A stretch of DNA of 64,000 nucleotides from Dermatemys mawii. Lineage: Eukaryota; Chordata; Testudines; Dermatemydidae. The notes beneath the pieces are model-generated. The model was given only the letters and a program-made list of their open reading frames with translations, made no database searches and had not been told where the DNA came from. Within the stretch, counting starts at the first letter, position 1; each line of letters opens with the position of its first letter. Of this stretch, positions 47,121 through 59,418 are shown in pieces. Both the position numbers and the translations under genes were made by a program. Location of the stretch: contig ML677365.1 in assembly GCA_007922305.1 (NCBI GenBank), forward strand, positions 15,432,293 through 15,496,292, given 5' to 3'.

Positions 47121-49784
47121 TTTGTTCTAGAAGATTCTAGCCAATTAAGATGGTCAATTAGTTAATCTTTTCCCCCAACAAACAGTATTATCATGTAGTA
47201 AAATGAGTGATCAAAACATTTAAGTAGGCTTGATAACAGATGGCACTATGATGCAATCAAAATGATTGGGCACCGCCTATTTTACAGCATTCTTGCTGGA
47301 ATATTTGAGCATATCCAGATAGTAGGTAGTTAATTTATATTATATGACCAGTCAACTGACGACCTTGCCAACTCTAAGAGGAAGGGCGATGATTGGTTGA
47401 GTTACCCAGCATTATCGATTCTTGTAATTTTACCATGACTCTTGCAGAACTTGGGCTTCAAGAAAAATACCAAGCTCCTGAAATCATGTCATTATGAGGG
47501 AATCTCAGCTTTCATTTAAAAATAAATAAGTTTCTAGCCCTTATTGCTGCAGAGGGAACCTTGAGAATGTGACTCAAGTGCACCCTACAGGTTCAAAACC
47601 AATTTGATATTCATGTATCAAGAGATATCAAAACCAAAATGGCAACTAAAAAGAGCCCCAAAATTTCCCTTCCTCCCCCACCATGTTTTTTGCAGGGCTT
47701 CAGTTGTGATTTTTGAACACTTGCGGTGGCAATACCAGTTACACCTGTGGGGTCACAACAGCATCAGTGTAACAAGCTGTTGATCTGGTTCAATATTACA
47801 TAAAATATTCATTAGTAACTTAGCTACATGACTTACATCCCAATTTCATCAAATATAGTCTATGCATGTGATTTCAATGAGTTAACTACATCAAATGTCT
47901 GAAGAGGGTGTTACTCTATTAAAGCCATTCAGGACAAAAATCTCAGAGTGCTGTTTAATTTTTACTCAAACAGATTTACTTACAAATTTTCAAAGATCAT
48001 TCTGTACTTAAAAAGTAAATGATGTTACACTGCACTCTTCCTACATAACAAAAAGAGACAATCTCTTTTAAATGCAAAAACTCAGCTTTACCTATGGACT
48101 CATAATCAGTATTCCCATTATGTTAAGAAGTGTGATTGATTTTCACTTTCCACTAATGTCCATGTTGTTTAAACAGTCCTCTCACCCCTTTGTAAAGCAG
48201 TGTGATGAGTGAGTAAGTTATCCATGAACCCTCATTTTCCTCTCTTCCGGCTCCCAAGGGCTCCATGGTCATTCTGGTTCACTCTTTAGACTATAACATC
48301 ACTCTGAGTCAAAGGAAAAGTTTTGCTGAAGCGCAAACAGAAGAATTCTCCTCTCCACCATCAATGTTTTCAGATCTTCATAAGCAGTCAGATTGTACCT
48401 GCTTAAGTGATTACAGGATTAGGGTCTTTTTTTAAAAAAATCAATTTTTGTTTTTTTCCTAGAGAAGTTCTGTAAACTTAAAATAACTTCACAAATATTG
48501 GCATCTGTTTTTTTTTTAAAACAGCATTTACAATTTAGTTCATTGTCACTGTTCGTGTAAAGTTGACATACCACAAGTTTTCAATTAGATTTACAAAGCC
48601 GCAACCTGATTTAAATCATGTATTTTTTAAATCAAGTGATTTAAATCATGATTTTATATTGCCTTGATTAAAACTGTTCCACTCTGGACTACCAAACCAG
48701 TCCTTTATTGCAAACAGGAGGGGGTCAAAAATGTAAGTAAGGATATTTTCTCATTCGCTTAAAAAGGAAAATTATTTGGTCCTTAGTATTCAAAACACTT
48801 CTTGCCTATTCCTGCTTAGATCCTCCGAGACAAGATATTCTCCTACCTTATAACATCTCCTCTCTCTTTCAAAATGTACAGTATTCACAACCCTATGGGA
48901 ACCAGTGTAACATTACATTCAAGACTTTTGACAAAAATGGTGTCATTTTCTAGTATTCAGGAACAAAAACCTGGGAATGCTGACTGAGAAAAAGAACAGA
49001 CCTAAATCAGAAGGGTAAAGAGGTAACAAAGAATATAAATTAAGTTCTACTGTCCACTGAAAAAGAACGATGACCTCTAAACTTAAGTTCCAATTGAGAA
49101 GAAAAGGAATGATTCAGCAGGTAATTAAGAAAACAGTGTTCAAGACTCCATACTGGGCTTAAAAAGCACAAAAGAAGATCCAAGAACAGAACAAAAGAAT
49201 CAACTGGGAATGCAAAAAATCTGAAAACAAAAAAGACTTTGCCCAAATGTTATGGGCTTTACAAACAAAACGAACATATCGGAAACAGGTGTAGCATAAA
49301 ACAAAGCGCATTTTATAGGAATATGCCTCAGTCCACAGAACAGGGAAAATAATGCGTTTTAAAACATACGAAGTGTTGATAAAAGAGTACTCCTAATCAT
49401 CCAGGTTTTTTAAAGTATTACATTAAAATTTAACACAAAGTACATAAGTCATTGAAGGTCAGGAACAAATGAGGAGATAAGATGCACTCGTTCCACCTGC
49501 AATTTTACTGTACTATACAAAAGATGAACAAATTTAAAATACTGCCTTCTGGCATCCATACATTTTGGGCACATTATGAAAGAACCATTTATCTGTCATA
49601 TGCATTAGTTTTAAAGATTTTTTGCGGGAAGCCCAGGGAAGAACAAGGACAAAATTGTATCATGGTAAGTGATTAAGGTTTCAGGATTACCACAAAGGCA
49701 AGAAACTCAAGGCTAATCTACAAGAGAAACACCACATTGGCGCGGCTGCACCAATGCAGCTGCACTGCTGTATATGCTCTATGG
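47121..49784. other. Intron, little recognised
   Basis: 48607-48660 is a gatttaaatca-type repeat. Poly-T tracts lie at 48425-48460 and 48508-48520. No gene was seen. Confidence 0.45.
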
Positions 49785-50098
49785 CAGGGGTAGGCAACCT
49801 ATGGCACGCATGCCAAAGGCGGCATTCAAGCTGATTTTCAGTGGCACTCACACTACACAGGTCCTGGCCATTGGTCTGGGGGGGGCTCTGAATTTTAATT
49901 TAATTTTAAATGAATCTTCTTAAACATTTTTAAAAACTTATTTACTTTACATATAACAATAGTTTAGTTACGTATTACAGACTTATAGAAACAGAATTTC
50001 TAAAAATGTTTAAATGTATTACTGGCATGCAAAATCTTAAATCAGAGTGAATAAAATGAAAACTCAGTACACCACTTTGAAAAGGTTGCCAACCCCTG
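49785..50098. mobile_element. hAT-type MITE
   Basis: Ends caggggtaggcaacct and aggttgccaacccctg are inverted repeats. Flanks are ctctatgg (49777-49784) and ctctatgc (50099-50106), an 8-bp duplication with one mismatch and central TA. 314 bp, non-coding. Same terminal family as 61591-62417. Confidence 0.93.
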
Positions 50099-50189
50099 CT
50101 CTATGCAGATCTGTCACCAAATCTACAACATCACACAGACATGAGAGTTCCCTTCAGCAGAGAGAAATGTGTGGTCAACAACATTTGGA

Positions 50190-51100
50190 AACTCGCCACT
50201 CTTGAGGCATGTCAATCAGTAGTTTACTAGTTTGGAATAGGTAGATCTGATGAGGCTATTGTTATGGAGATTTTCAGAGCTCTGAGGAGGGTGCTGCTGT
50301 GTCATGTTGCAAACTTGGCAACGAACAGATTACTGATAGTGTTGCATTGATGGGGCTCCCAAACTGCATATGCACTACTGATATGACCCAGATACCTACT
50401 GTTTGCCTCCCACACCAAGCCAATGCCTTTATCATCTACAACAGGGGTATCCAAACTTTATGAGACAAGAGCCATATTAGATTTTTGAAGGGGCTTCGTG
50501 GGCTGAAGCAACTGAAAAAATTCAGTATATGCAAATATATGCAAAATCCCCCCCTTTGCTCCTCCAGCCGCTGCCGCAGGGGCACTCACCCCTCTGCACA
50601 TGGGGCTGCCGACAACAGCTCCACGTGCCTGCTCGGTGTGCCTGCTCAGCTGGAGGACTGGACAAACTGAAGCCATGGGCCAGATCCAGCCCCCGGGCCA
50701 TAGTTTGGAGACCCCTGATCTACAAGAGGGATATTTCTCCATTTTGCGGCAAAGCCTGATTGATCACAGTGGAAGGTTCACCATTATTCACGGGGGACAG
50801 TCTGAAAAGGACCAAGATGCCAGGATCCTTAGAAATTTAGGCATGTTTGCTGCAGAGAGCAGGGGAATTTTTGCTCCTCAGACCACTATGTATGTTAGAG
50901 TTATGACGTCTTCCATTGTTTAAAAAGCCTTTTAATAGATGCTTGTACAGGGAGAGCTCTCCTCCAGAGCAGCTTCAGTTTGGCTGTCTGAACGGTGTAC
51001 TTGTGTAATCTCCCCATCTGCCAGGTCATACAGTTACTACTTCCCCTGAAGAATTCCCTCCTGGTGAGACCCCATGCTATACACAAAGTCAAGGACGCTT
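50190..51100 (+). pseudogene. PIF/Harbinger transposase relic, split by a hAT
   Basis: Before the hAT, plus-strand codons give QSVVYWFGIGRSDEAIVMEI and RALRRVLLCHVANLATN, the helix-turn-helix side of Harbinger nucleases. After it, LIDHSGRFTIIHGGQSEKDQ, DARILRNLGMFAAESRGIF and APQTT match the DHxGRFTxxxVGxxGxxHDARxFRNS catalytic region. Stops and frameshifts are frequent. The outer limits of the element are not certain; 49690-49784 and 51100-51900 may include its non-coding ends. Confidence 0.8.
50442..50717. mobile_element. hAT-type MITE inside the Harbinger relic
   Basis: Ends caggggtatccaaacttta and tagtttggagacccctg are inverted repeats. Perfect 8-bp duplication atctacaa at 50434-50441 and 50718-50725. 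276 bp, no transposase. Removing it and one duplication restores continuity of the Harbinger coding similarity. Confidence 0.95.
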
Positions 51101-51492
51101 TTGTGGTGTTTTAGATGTTTGGGTCTCTCATGTGCTTTTTGAAAAACTGCCCACCTCTCCATTTTTGGGTTAGGTGGTGACGTTGCTTGCAGAATATCCA
51201 GTCCAGTTGCTCACAATATGGGTAGATAGTAAAAGCATTATCAGAGGTCCTGTTCTTGTCCCTTGTCTTCAGCTACTTTTGCCACACTCCTTTTCTTTGA
51301 CATGGCACTGGGAACAAGTCAGGGAGTGCCCATTGCTGTCATCTGCTATGACAATGTCTTGTAGATGTTTGGATTCTAGTGACTTCTCCAGATGGGACTG
51401 GACATGCAGCTATCCAAAGAGGATAATCAAGTTCAGGAACACTGCAGGTGTCCACATGGAAGCACAAGGGGCATGGCTGCTTTAATGGGCAT

Positions 51493-51589
51493 TAGTGAGA
51501 AAGAGTCCTGTGGCACCTTAAAGACTAACTAAAGTATTAGAGCATAAGCTTTCATGGGCTAATACCCACTTCGTTGGATGCAAGATGTA
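51493..51589 (-). mobile_element. Penelope-like element terminus only
   Basis: 97 bp matching the terminal repeat of the 13037-15533 element (agtcctgtggcaccttaaag...cccacttcgttggatgc). It is flanked by a perfect 12-bp duplication, tttaatgggcat, at 51481-51492 and 51590-51601. Because the termini are inverted repeats, it reads either as a 5' end or as a strongly 5'-truncated 3' end on the minus strand. The latter fits the insertion mechanism better. Confidence 0.9.
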
Positions 51590-51601
51590 TTTAATGGGCA
51601 T

Positions 51602-54564
51602 ATGACTCTTTGCGTGAACTCACAATTACCTTCTATCAAGCAGTGACACACATAGCTGCATGCCAGCATTTAAACAGAGAGGTGGCATCCAGTCAAAATT
51701 AAACTGGAGCAGTAGAGGGCACACAGATTCAAGGACAGACTGATCGAACTATGAAGCAATGCAGTCTGGGATAGCAGTGGGAGAACTGTCAGAAGCAGAG
51801 AAATTAGGAATACATCATATGAATCATAAGCTAACAAAGTCACTATAAAGTAGTCTCACTCCAATTCCAAACAGGATTAATTACTGCGACCTTACACCCG
51901 AAATAATTCACTTTTTAAGAAGCTTGTGTGTGGACACAAGGCACTTTAATGAGAAACTGAGAATCTGAGTTCAAAGAACTCTGGCAGCCAACCCAGATAG
52001 TTTGGACTTTTGCCTGGAGGGCAACTCTCTCACTTTTTTAATTTTACGAAGATTAAAACTTATTATAATCAGATTTGTAAACTGAATATCTATTTTAATA
52101 TTAAAATAGCTATGCACTAAAAGAAATTGTTTTGGTTTTTTTAAACAGAAGGGCTTCAAGATGTATGGCCAGTTTTCATAAATGAAAGTGTGTATGGGCA
52201 GAGGCAAGGTTTCTCACTTCAATTGATTGCACATGATGTGCTCTATAGAGCAGTCTACTTCTTTCTAGTAAATAGTTACCTATGATGGAATTTGTTTCTT
52301 GTTTTTTTGTTTTTGTTTTTTTTTAAAAAAAGGAGGACATTCCATACAACAAAAGCATTAAAACTTGAGATTGCTAAATGATTCTTCTTCAAAGTCAAGA
52401 AATGACAGTTAAGGTTGTGCAAACAAATGTAAACTTCCTTGTGAATATGCATTATAATACAGTCTTTAAGCACATGATTAAACACTGTTTCATATTTAAT
52501 GCAGGGCCCTCCTTAAAACATTCAGTGTATCAGGATACAAAATATCCAGTCCAGTTGCTCACAATATGGGTAGTTGTATAGCAAATGGTGTTAAGCTATG
52601 GAAGACTCACACCCCACTGACTACTGATGTTGGATGAATGAATGAGGTGCAGTGAATGAAGTGTAGTAGCTATACTTCACTCAGGGTAGGGGAAGAATGA
52701 TGCTGCAGATTAGGAGCAATGGGTCAAACACACTGAATGATTAATTAAAATATGACATAACTATCTTATTCCCCAGCTCCATCAGTCCTGCACACTGAAT
52801 GGAGCAGACTAGTGTGTAGTTATGAAATTAAAGACTATATGTTAATTTACATATACAAAGAGACAGTTAATGTTATATAAGTAAACTTATTTTAATCATT
52901 CTCTGCAGTCTAATGTTCTTTAAAATCAAAGTGAAACTCTCAGATGTAGGATTTTTGTTTGGAATATTAAATATAAATGCACACTCATTTCATATTTCTC
53001 CTGTTTTATTGTATCCCTCTCTTCCTACCCCCAGATTTCAACATCCCTTCTCTTGCATCTGGTAGCCTAAACTGCTGCACTGCTAAATGGGTCCCTTTAA
53101 GCACAATACCTGAAATTGCCATTCCATGATTTATAGGTAATTTTCTAACAACTGTTTCCAGCAGGACTGAACAACGCACCTCTGATCATGATCAGCACAA
53201 TTTTAATTTATCCAGGAAGTAATCACCACAAGGAAATTTCTCCCCAATGTCCCTCATTTTAGACCCACATTTATTGGGTCTTACACCTTATATAACTGGC
53301 TTACCTGAGTATTATTGTAATTTAACATCAGAAACACTGATGTTTAGGCCACAACTGTGAAAGAACCATGATGACACATACACCTCCATGGAGTTTCATT
53401 GACTCACTTAGTCATCATATATGCAATAAGGATATTGTTAAAGAATGGGCCCCTAATTTCCACTGCGACTACCACCGTGGTATTGTTGAAATTGTAATCA
53501 AGATATATTCTGCCTTCATATTTAACTGCACATTTATGAATGGCTCACTCGATAACTCCCTCTCCAAACAGAGGGAACATATTTAGCACCCTATTTAGCT
53601 AGTAAATTGTCATGCTTATTTACTCAAGGCTCTCATTCACCTGTGGGTGGAAGAAAGTCATGGATCCAGATGATCAGTACTATGCCTCAGCTTTTAAATA
53701 GTCCCTTACTGTGCCAGATCTCGTTAAGGATAGGCCACATGGTCTCAACACCTCTGATAACGGAGTCTCTGGGCTCCAGCACTGCTGCTTCTAACCATGA
53801 GCTTCACCCAGCAAGCCCAACTGAGATAGATTTCTGTTCAGAGACCCTTCAGGAACTAATGCACCTCAGCAAGTATCTGCAGAGACACCAGGCAAACTTT
53901 TCAAAAATGTAGGACTTATTAGTCAACTGGAATACAGCATTGGGAAAACCTTACGTTAGCACAGAGAAACAAAGGTTAAGATATAGTCCATACTGGCTAA
54001 AGCCAAGGTTTCCTTGAGCATACTGCTGTAGAAACCATCCTGGTTTCCTCTCTCTGTTTCTGGTCCTTTGCCTGTCAGCCTCAGGTCAGAACTTCCTCTG
54101 TCTCTCACATAGCCAACTCTGGTCCTAGCCTCCTTTCACCTCCCGTTCTACTGTCATCCTCTTACCGGACCACTGCTGAGTCATTAGGTGTTCAATCACT
54201 AGAGTTCCTATTGTCTTTCCAGATCCTCCACTGGTGTGAGTTTCAGCCAGTCCTTAACCCCCCATTCATACCACTCCAGATAGTTACAGAACCCAAACAA
54301 CCTCACATTTCTCACTTTGCAGGAGCATTTTAATCCATCTGAACCCCTGGATAGCAATCCCTAGTCAAGTCAGTCACAGGAAATTCCCACTTCATCACAG
54401 AAAGCATACTTGAGCAAAAATAAATTGGGAAGCACAAAAGTGGGAGAGGCAGTTTCTCCCTGCACCCTTAGTCCCCAAGAGTTTAACAGAGCAGTAGTGT
54501 AGTACCTCTGCTTCTACTCTGTGGTTTACGGTATGTGTGGGCAAAACACGTCTCTGTATACTAC
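51602..54564. other. Intron, nothing clear
   Basis: 52541-52573 repeats exactly the 33 bases at 51193-51225. 54000-54430 has a retroelement-like composition without diagnostic motifs. No gene was seen. Confidence 0.45.
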
Positions 54565-54665
54565 ATTAGAATATAAAAACAGACATACTGGGTCAGACCA
54601 ATGATCCATCTAGCCTATACCCTGTCTTCTGACAATGGTCAAGGCCAGATGCTTCAGAGGGAATA
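54565..54665 (-). mobile_element. CR1-type 3' end (antisense)
   Basis: aacagacatactgggtcaga, ccaatgatccatctagccta and accctgtcttctgacaatgg is the reverse of the CR1 tail seen at 39950-40030. Confidence 0.75.
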
Positions 54666-57061
54666 AACATTCTCCTCTTCTAAAAAGATAATTATCATCA
54701 TAGAAGTTCAGCAGAAGTTAAAGCTTCTACAATCAGCCTTATCTTATACTCTCTGCCTTCACCCCACTTGGGAAAGGGATATTGCCAAAGCAAGGACAAA
54801 GGAACCAGCAGCAGCACAGCTCCTAAAGAGCTGCAGGTGTCTGATCCCCATGGTAACACATATATGGAAGCACTGAAAAGGGGCTGGCACCCAAGATCAG
54901 AACTTCCTTTCCATGGATACCCATAGGATTATCATGTTTTAAACCATGCCCCACTACCTCCTTTGCAAACCCAAGCCAACATTTATCAGAAACCCAGCTA
55001 ACTTCACCTGTCCTCCACAGGTTTCACCACGGGTTTTCATGGTTGTAAGTTAGATGACTGCACACACTTTGCTCAAACAAACTACTCATGATTCCAACAG
55101 ACATTTTCCCTGAAAAAGGAGGTGCAGGATTAAGCTCATAACTTTTGAGAACTAACACGGGACAGGATACGATGTTTTATTATTTTACTAATTTGAAGTT
55201 CTTTGATGCAATTGTTCTAGTTGACAGTTAATCCAAAATAAAAAAAGTAAATGTCATCCTCAGTGTTTTGAAAAACATTGTAATAGGTAAAATGTCATGT
55301 GCATTTTAACAGTTTCTAACAAGCAAATATTTTGATGACAAAAGGCTTAGCCTTAACCATTCAACCTACAATTAAATAGTGCAAATTAAAATAGTCTAAA
55401 AATACTAAAATTTGACATGGAAGTCATTAGATATCATTTTCATTTTTCTTAACACTTAATTTCTAATAGAAGTACTTTCTCATGAAATAAAATCAAACCC
55501 TTAACTTCTTAAAAATATACCCATAGAAGAACACAAAATGTTTTCATTTGCATTCTTATTACTCAAAAGATAAACGCTATCATTGGCACAGACCCAAATG
55601 TTCCTCTCCAGGGTATACATATCACTGAATAATTTGTTCAAATGTCAGTTGTAATTTTCAAAAATCCTTTCTTACCTCTGAAATCTTAAACATCTGCAAC
55701 AAATACTTGTTTTGAGAGAGCTTTACATTCATGACATCTGACCTTTTGTTGTACACACCACAAAATTTAAGTTTCAAATACCATGCAAGCAGGAAATCTG
55801 ATCATACCAGCAGTAGCCATCTGCTTGGTCCAATATCAAATATTAGTTGTTGGTTGCACAAAGTCATGTGTTACAAATCTTTTCTCTCAGCTTCTATAAT
55901 TAATTGTAATTTGCTGCTTCTAAAATGTTTCTTGTGGAACATCTGGCCTTGAAACCTCTACCTTACCATTGAAAAAATACTTAGTGTCTGGGTGTTGTTT
56001 TTATATATACGTAACATACATAAATATATAGGAAAGAGACAGAAAGAGAGCAAGAGCACTGCATGGGTGGCATAACTAGGACCAGGTTTTCCAAAACAAA
56101 ACAAAAATCTCTAATTCCAGAAATAGATTGACTGTCATTACAGAACATTCATCATATAAATGTAATGCAGAAATGTTCTCCAATATAATTACTTTCAGAT
56201 ATCTAAATAATGGTATCAAATAGTAACAGTTCATTAAACAAATTGTGGAAGTTCCACAGAAGATGTGTAAATCATATGTTTATTTCTCAGGACTCTAAAC
56301 TAAATATAATTGGAGTATCTATTGAAATGAAATAAAATGTTTAGACAAAGAAAGAAACCTAGAGAGAAAACGTGCTTTATTGTTGAAGTATTCCAACATA
56401 TTTGTTGATTGATAATGAATGCTGAAGTACGGCAAGATGCTACTGCATAGTTCACAAAGCTCTGTACTTTTTTTTAAAAACTCATATACACAGAAAAATA
56501 ATAATATCCAGTTGCTGGTATGATACCAGATTTCATTGTGGTGGAATGAAAATTTTACAGACATGAAATGTTGTTATTCATCGGTCACAAACAACTAAAT
56601 AAAAAGCTTTTAAAAAGACACTAAAAAATGTCTTCCAAGACGACTTTATATTTTAAGCATATAATTTATTACCTCTAAATGGAAGACAGCTATACTGAAA
56701 TAATAGGAACTTTTATTAAAGCATTCCTATGGTAATAACTCATCTCTTGAGGATACAGACTAGTGATGCTCTATATAACTTCTTGGGTGGTAAAAGCTGG
56801 AAGCACTTAGGATGCCATGTTGCTCTTGAGATTCATTTGCTGCCTAGTCATAGGAAAATTTTGGAAAAGAGATTTATTAACCTGCTTTTACACCTGCAGG
56901 AACAACATTACAGCAAATAAAGTGAAAGAATAGGGAAAATCTGAATAGAAAGCATCACAATCCTTGTGATATTCACCATGATCACTGGTTCAGTGCAAAG
57001 ACTTTTGGTCAGACATGACAGACAAAAAAAATTAGCATTCCTGTAATACAACATTTAGTAC
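54666..57061. other. AT-rich intron, nothing recognised
   Basis: No gene, terminal repeats or RNA gene were seen just downstream (gene sense) of exon 3. Confidence 0.5.

Positions 57062-57095
<34 letters not shown>
57062..57095. repeat. T14A20 tract
   Basis: Fourteen T followed directly by twenty A, a perfect self-complementary homopolymer pair, 56 bp beyond the exon 3 donor on the minus strand. The length is likely variable or error-prone. Confidence 0.95.
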
Positions 57096-57150
57096 GAAAC
57101 ATGTCAATTTTAACAACTATATTTATATAAACTCATCAGAGGCTTCCTAC

Positions 57151-57294
57151 CTGTACTCCATCCTTTAGTTTCAAGATGCACTCCATCGTATTGATAGTGA
57201 TGACAACTGGTTCTGAGCCTAGTTTTGTCCATGGTACGTGGATTCGTAATTCATGAATATGTCCACTTAAAAAACTAAATGGTAGTTTCAGCTC
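57151..57294 (-). CDS. VPS13B: VPS13B coding exon 3 (partial gene)
   Basis: Minus-strand block of exactly 48 codons, starting ELKLPFSFLSGHIHEL, passing through HVPWTKLGSEPVVITINTM and ending LKLKDGVQ. This is the highly conserved chorein-type N-terminal region of VPS13B, the start of the hydrophobic groove through which VPS13 proteins carry lipids. The acceptor is catattttttag immediately before GAG. The donor is GTACAG followed by gtagga. Both ends are phase 0, so skipping the exon would keep the frame. It joins directly in frame to the exon at 5672-5792 (GVQ then EDHE). No exon 2 (the one carrying the start codon in mammals) was seen between here and position 64000. Apart from these two exons no VPS13B coding sequence was recognised in the window. 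Confidence 0.96.
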
Positions 57295-58216
57295 CTAAAA
57301 AATATGAAATAAGTAATTAGATATTAAAAACAAAATCACAATTGTCAAGGACATATTTGTACTTTACAAAAAAACAAGAATAAAATCTTAAACAGCCACC
57401 TCACACCTGTGCCCTCTCCCCGAAAAAACCCTCAAGAGTTCTTTTTTTCACCATCAGTTATGTATAGCATAATTCTTGGCACCTTAGTTAATAATTGGTC
57501 ACATGTTACTCATACATGTTTATTGTGCTTATGTGTTCAAATGAAACATCTGGATTCTATGTCCCTGATAATTAAAGAAGGTTTAAAACACAGTCTCTCT
57601 TCTATGCAGCTACAGTGAAATGCATCACTACTCTAGGAACATAACTAGAGCACACTCATAACAATTAACAATGAAAGTTTATTATATTCATATGAATACT
57701 GTATCATTTCTATAGTGCCTGTGGAGCGCATGGAGCCTTACAGATTAATATTAAAAAACGCATGGGGGGAAATGAGGTCTTTGCTCTAAAAAGCTTTTAA
57801 TACTTCAATGGGAGCTGCAAGTGCTCAGTACCTCTTTGGAACAGGCTCAAATAGGATGAAAGACTGCAAAAAATGACAAACACAAAGATAGAGGAGATAC
57901 TTAAAGAATGAGGGCTATGGTAAAAGAGTATGAGACACGATTTTATTACATATGTACTTTGTTGGTTCCTTTTTATACACAAAGTGAGTTTGTACTCTTT
58001 TCCTCTAGTGTTAATGTAATATTTGAGGTTAAGGGAACAAGTCAAACACGAGGCAAGGAGGTTAACATGGGAAGACTAATCAGGCTACACTCCACACAGT
58101 AAAGATTGACTTTGTAGTTTATTTGACAAACGGATGAGAGTTTCTGTACACACTATACATACAACAAATCTTTTGAACACAGTCAGGGTGAAAAACATTC
58201 AGATTTTTTAATATAA

Positions 58217-58430
58217 GCATTTCTTCCACTATAATCTATTTACAAGATTTCAATTAATTTTAATTATATCAACATTTTGAAGAGTCCCCATTATTCCACT
58301 CAAGATCATTTGGGACAAGGAAAACGCTGATATCCAAGGTTTCTTAAAGGACCACATTTTAATTAACTTAAAACTCCAAACAAAGATCTACTTGTAAATT
58401 CTCAGAAAATTCATTCTGAACTCAAAATAT
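58217..58430. repeat. ~210-bp sequence present twice, copy 1
   Basis: Shares atttcaattaattttaatta, ttaaaggaccacatttta and aaactccaaacaaagatcta in the same order with 60937-61143, with roughly one difference per 8-10 bases. Direct orientation, about 2.7 kb apart. No inverted ends or target duplication were seen. Confidence 0.85.
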
Positions 58431-59334
58431 TATAGGCCATTTTGCTGCCTATAACAAATGGAGCCAAATCACTTTACATCAGCTTTCCAGCAGCCCAAAC
58501 AAGCAGGTAAGAATAAGAAGCACTATGCTCTCCAACAGCTTGACAAAGTAAAAAATGTACAGGTGAGGCTTTCACAAAGGAAGATAGCAAGCCAGTACAA
58601 ACTGCAATTTAATTGAGTTGTAGAAGTAAGCTACCCTTCTTGTCTTTCAAATATTTAATTTCTATGCCAATCATCACTATAGCAATGTTTATTTAGACAC
58701 TGATTTGCCTTTATATGTGGCAATTCTAAGTTTATTTTAAAAGACATTCTGAAATAGCTTTTTTCCATTATTTACCAGATGGAGTTAACTCAAAGTCCCA
58801 TTTGTGTCCAAAGCTTCCTACAAGATATGGAAAAATCCTTTGAAGGAGAGGAAAAAAAACACACTTCTGAAAGCAGGAAGTGTAGAAAAATGGAGAAAGA
58901 CGCAGATTGCCTATATATTTTGAAGGTAAAACAACCTTTCTGCGTCAAAGGAATGTTGATACAAATGTTGTCTGACATTATCCTAATTGGACAAATAATT
59001 GTCTCTGCAGTGATATAATGCAAATCCTTTCTTGTGGTACTTAAAAATGATAATTGAGGCAACGCAAAACAAATGTGTGCGCCACACTCAGTAATTTAAT
59101 AGACAAATGTAACAGAGGCCATATTTTTATTCCCCTTCCATTCTCATGGAATCTTTTCCCACTAAACTAAATATTACAGTGAATGTTGAAAATATTTCTT
59201 GTAACTATACTAGATTAAATTTGTTTCATACTTAACACTTACATTGTCTAGTACTTCAAGCATGTAAAACACTAACACTAAAAGATATATGCTATAGATC
59301 AAACACAAGATACAGTATCAATGCAGAAATTGTT

Positions 59335-59418
59335 GGGTTAGATTCTTTGGCTGGTGTGATGCAGGAGATCAGACTAGATGATTTTAGTGGTCCCTTCTAG
59401 CCTTAAAAATCTATGAAC
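59335..59418 (+). mobile_element. CR1-type 3' end
   Basis: gtgtgatgcaggagatcaga, ctagatgattttagtggtcc and cttctagccttaaaaatcta followed by tgaa is a CR1 tail. A short MIR-like piece (gggacaggtaggcaagtatt) follows. Confidence 0.75.

Larger units (their letters stand above)
5793..57150 (-). other. VPS13B: VPS13B intron 3 (complete, about 51.4 kb)
   Basis: Bounded by the donor after the exon ending at 57151 and the acceptor before the exon starting at 5792 (minus strand). It is filled with interspersed repeats listed separately, both strands mixed. It contains a 400-N assembly gap at 17609-18008, so the true length is uncertain. Confidence 0.9.
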
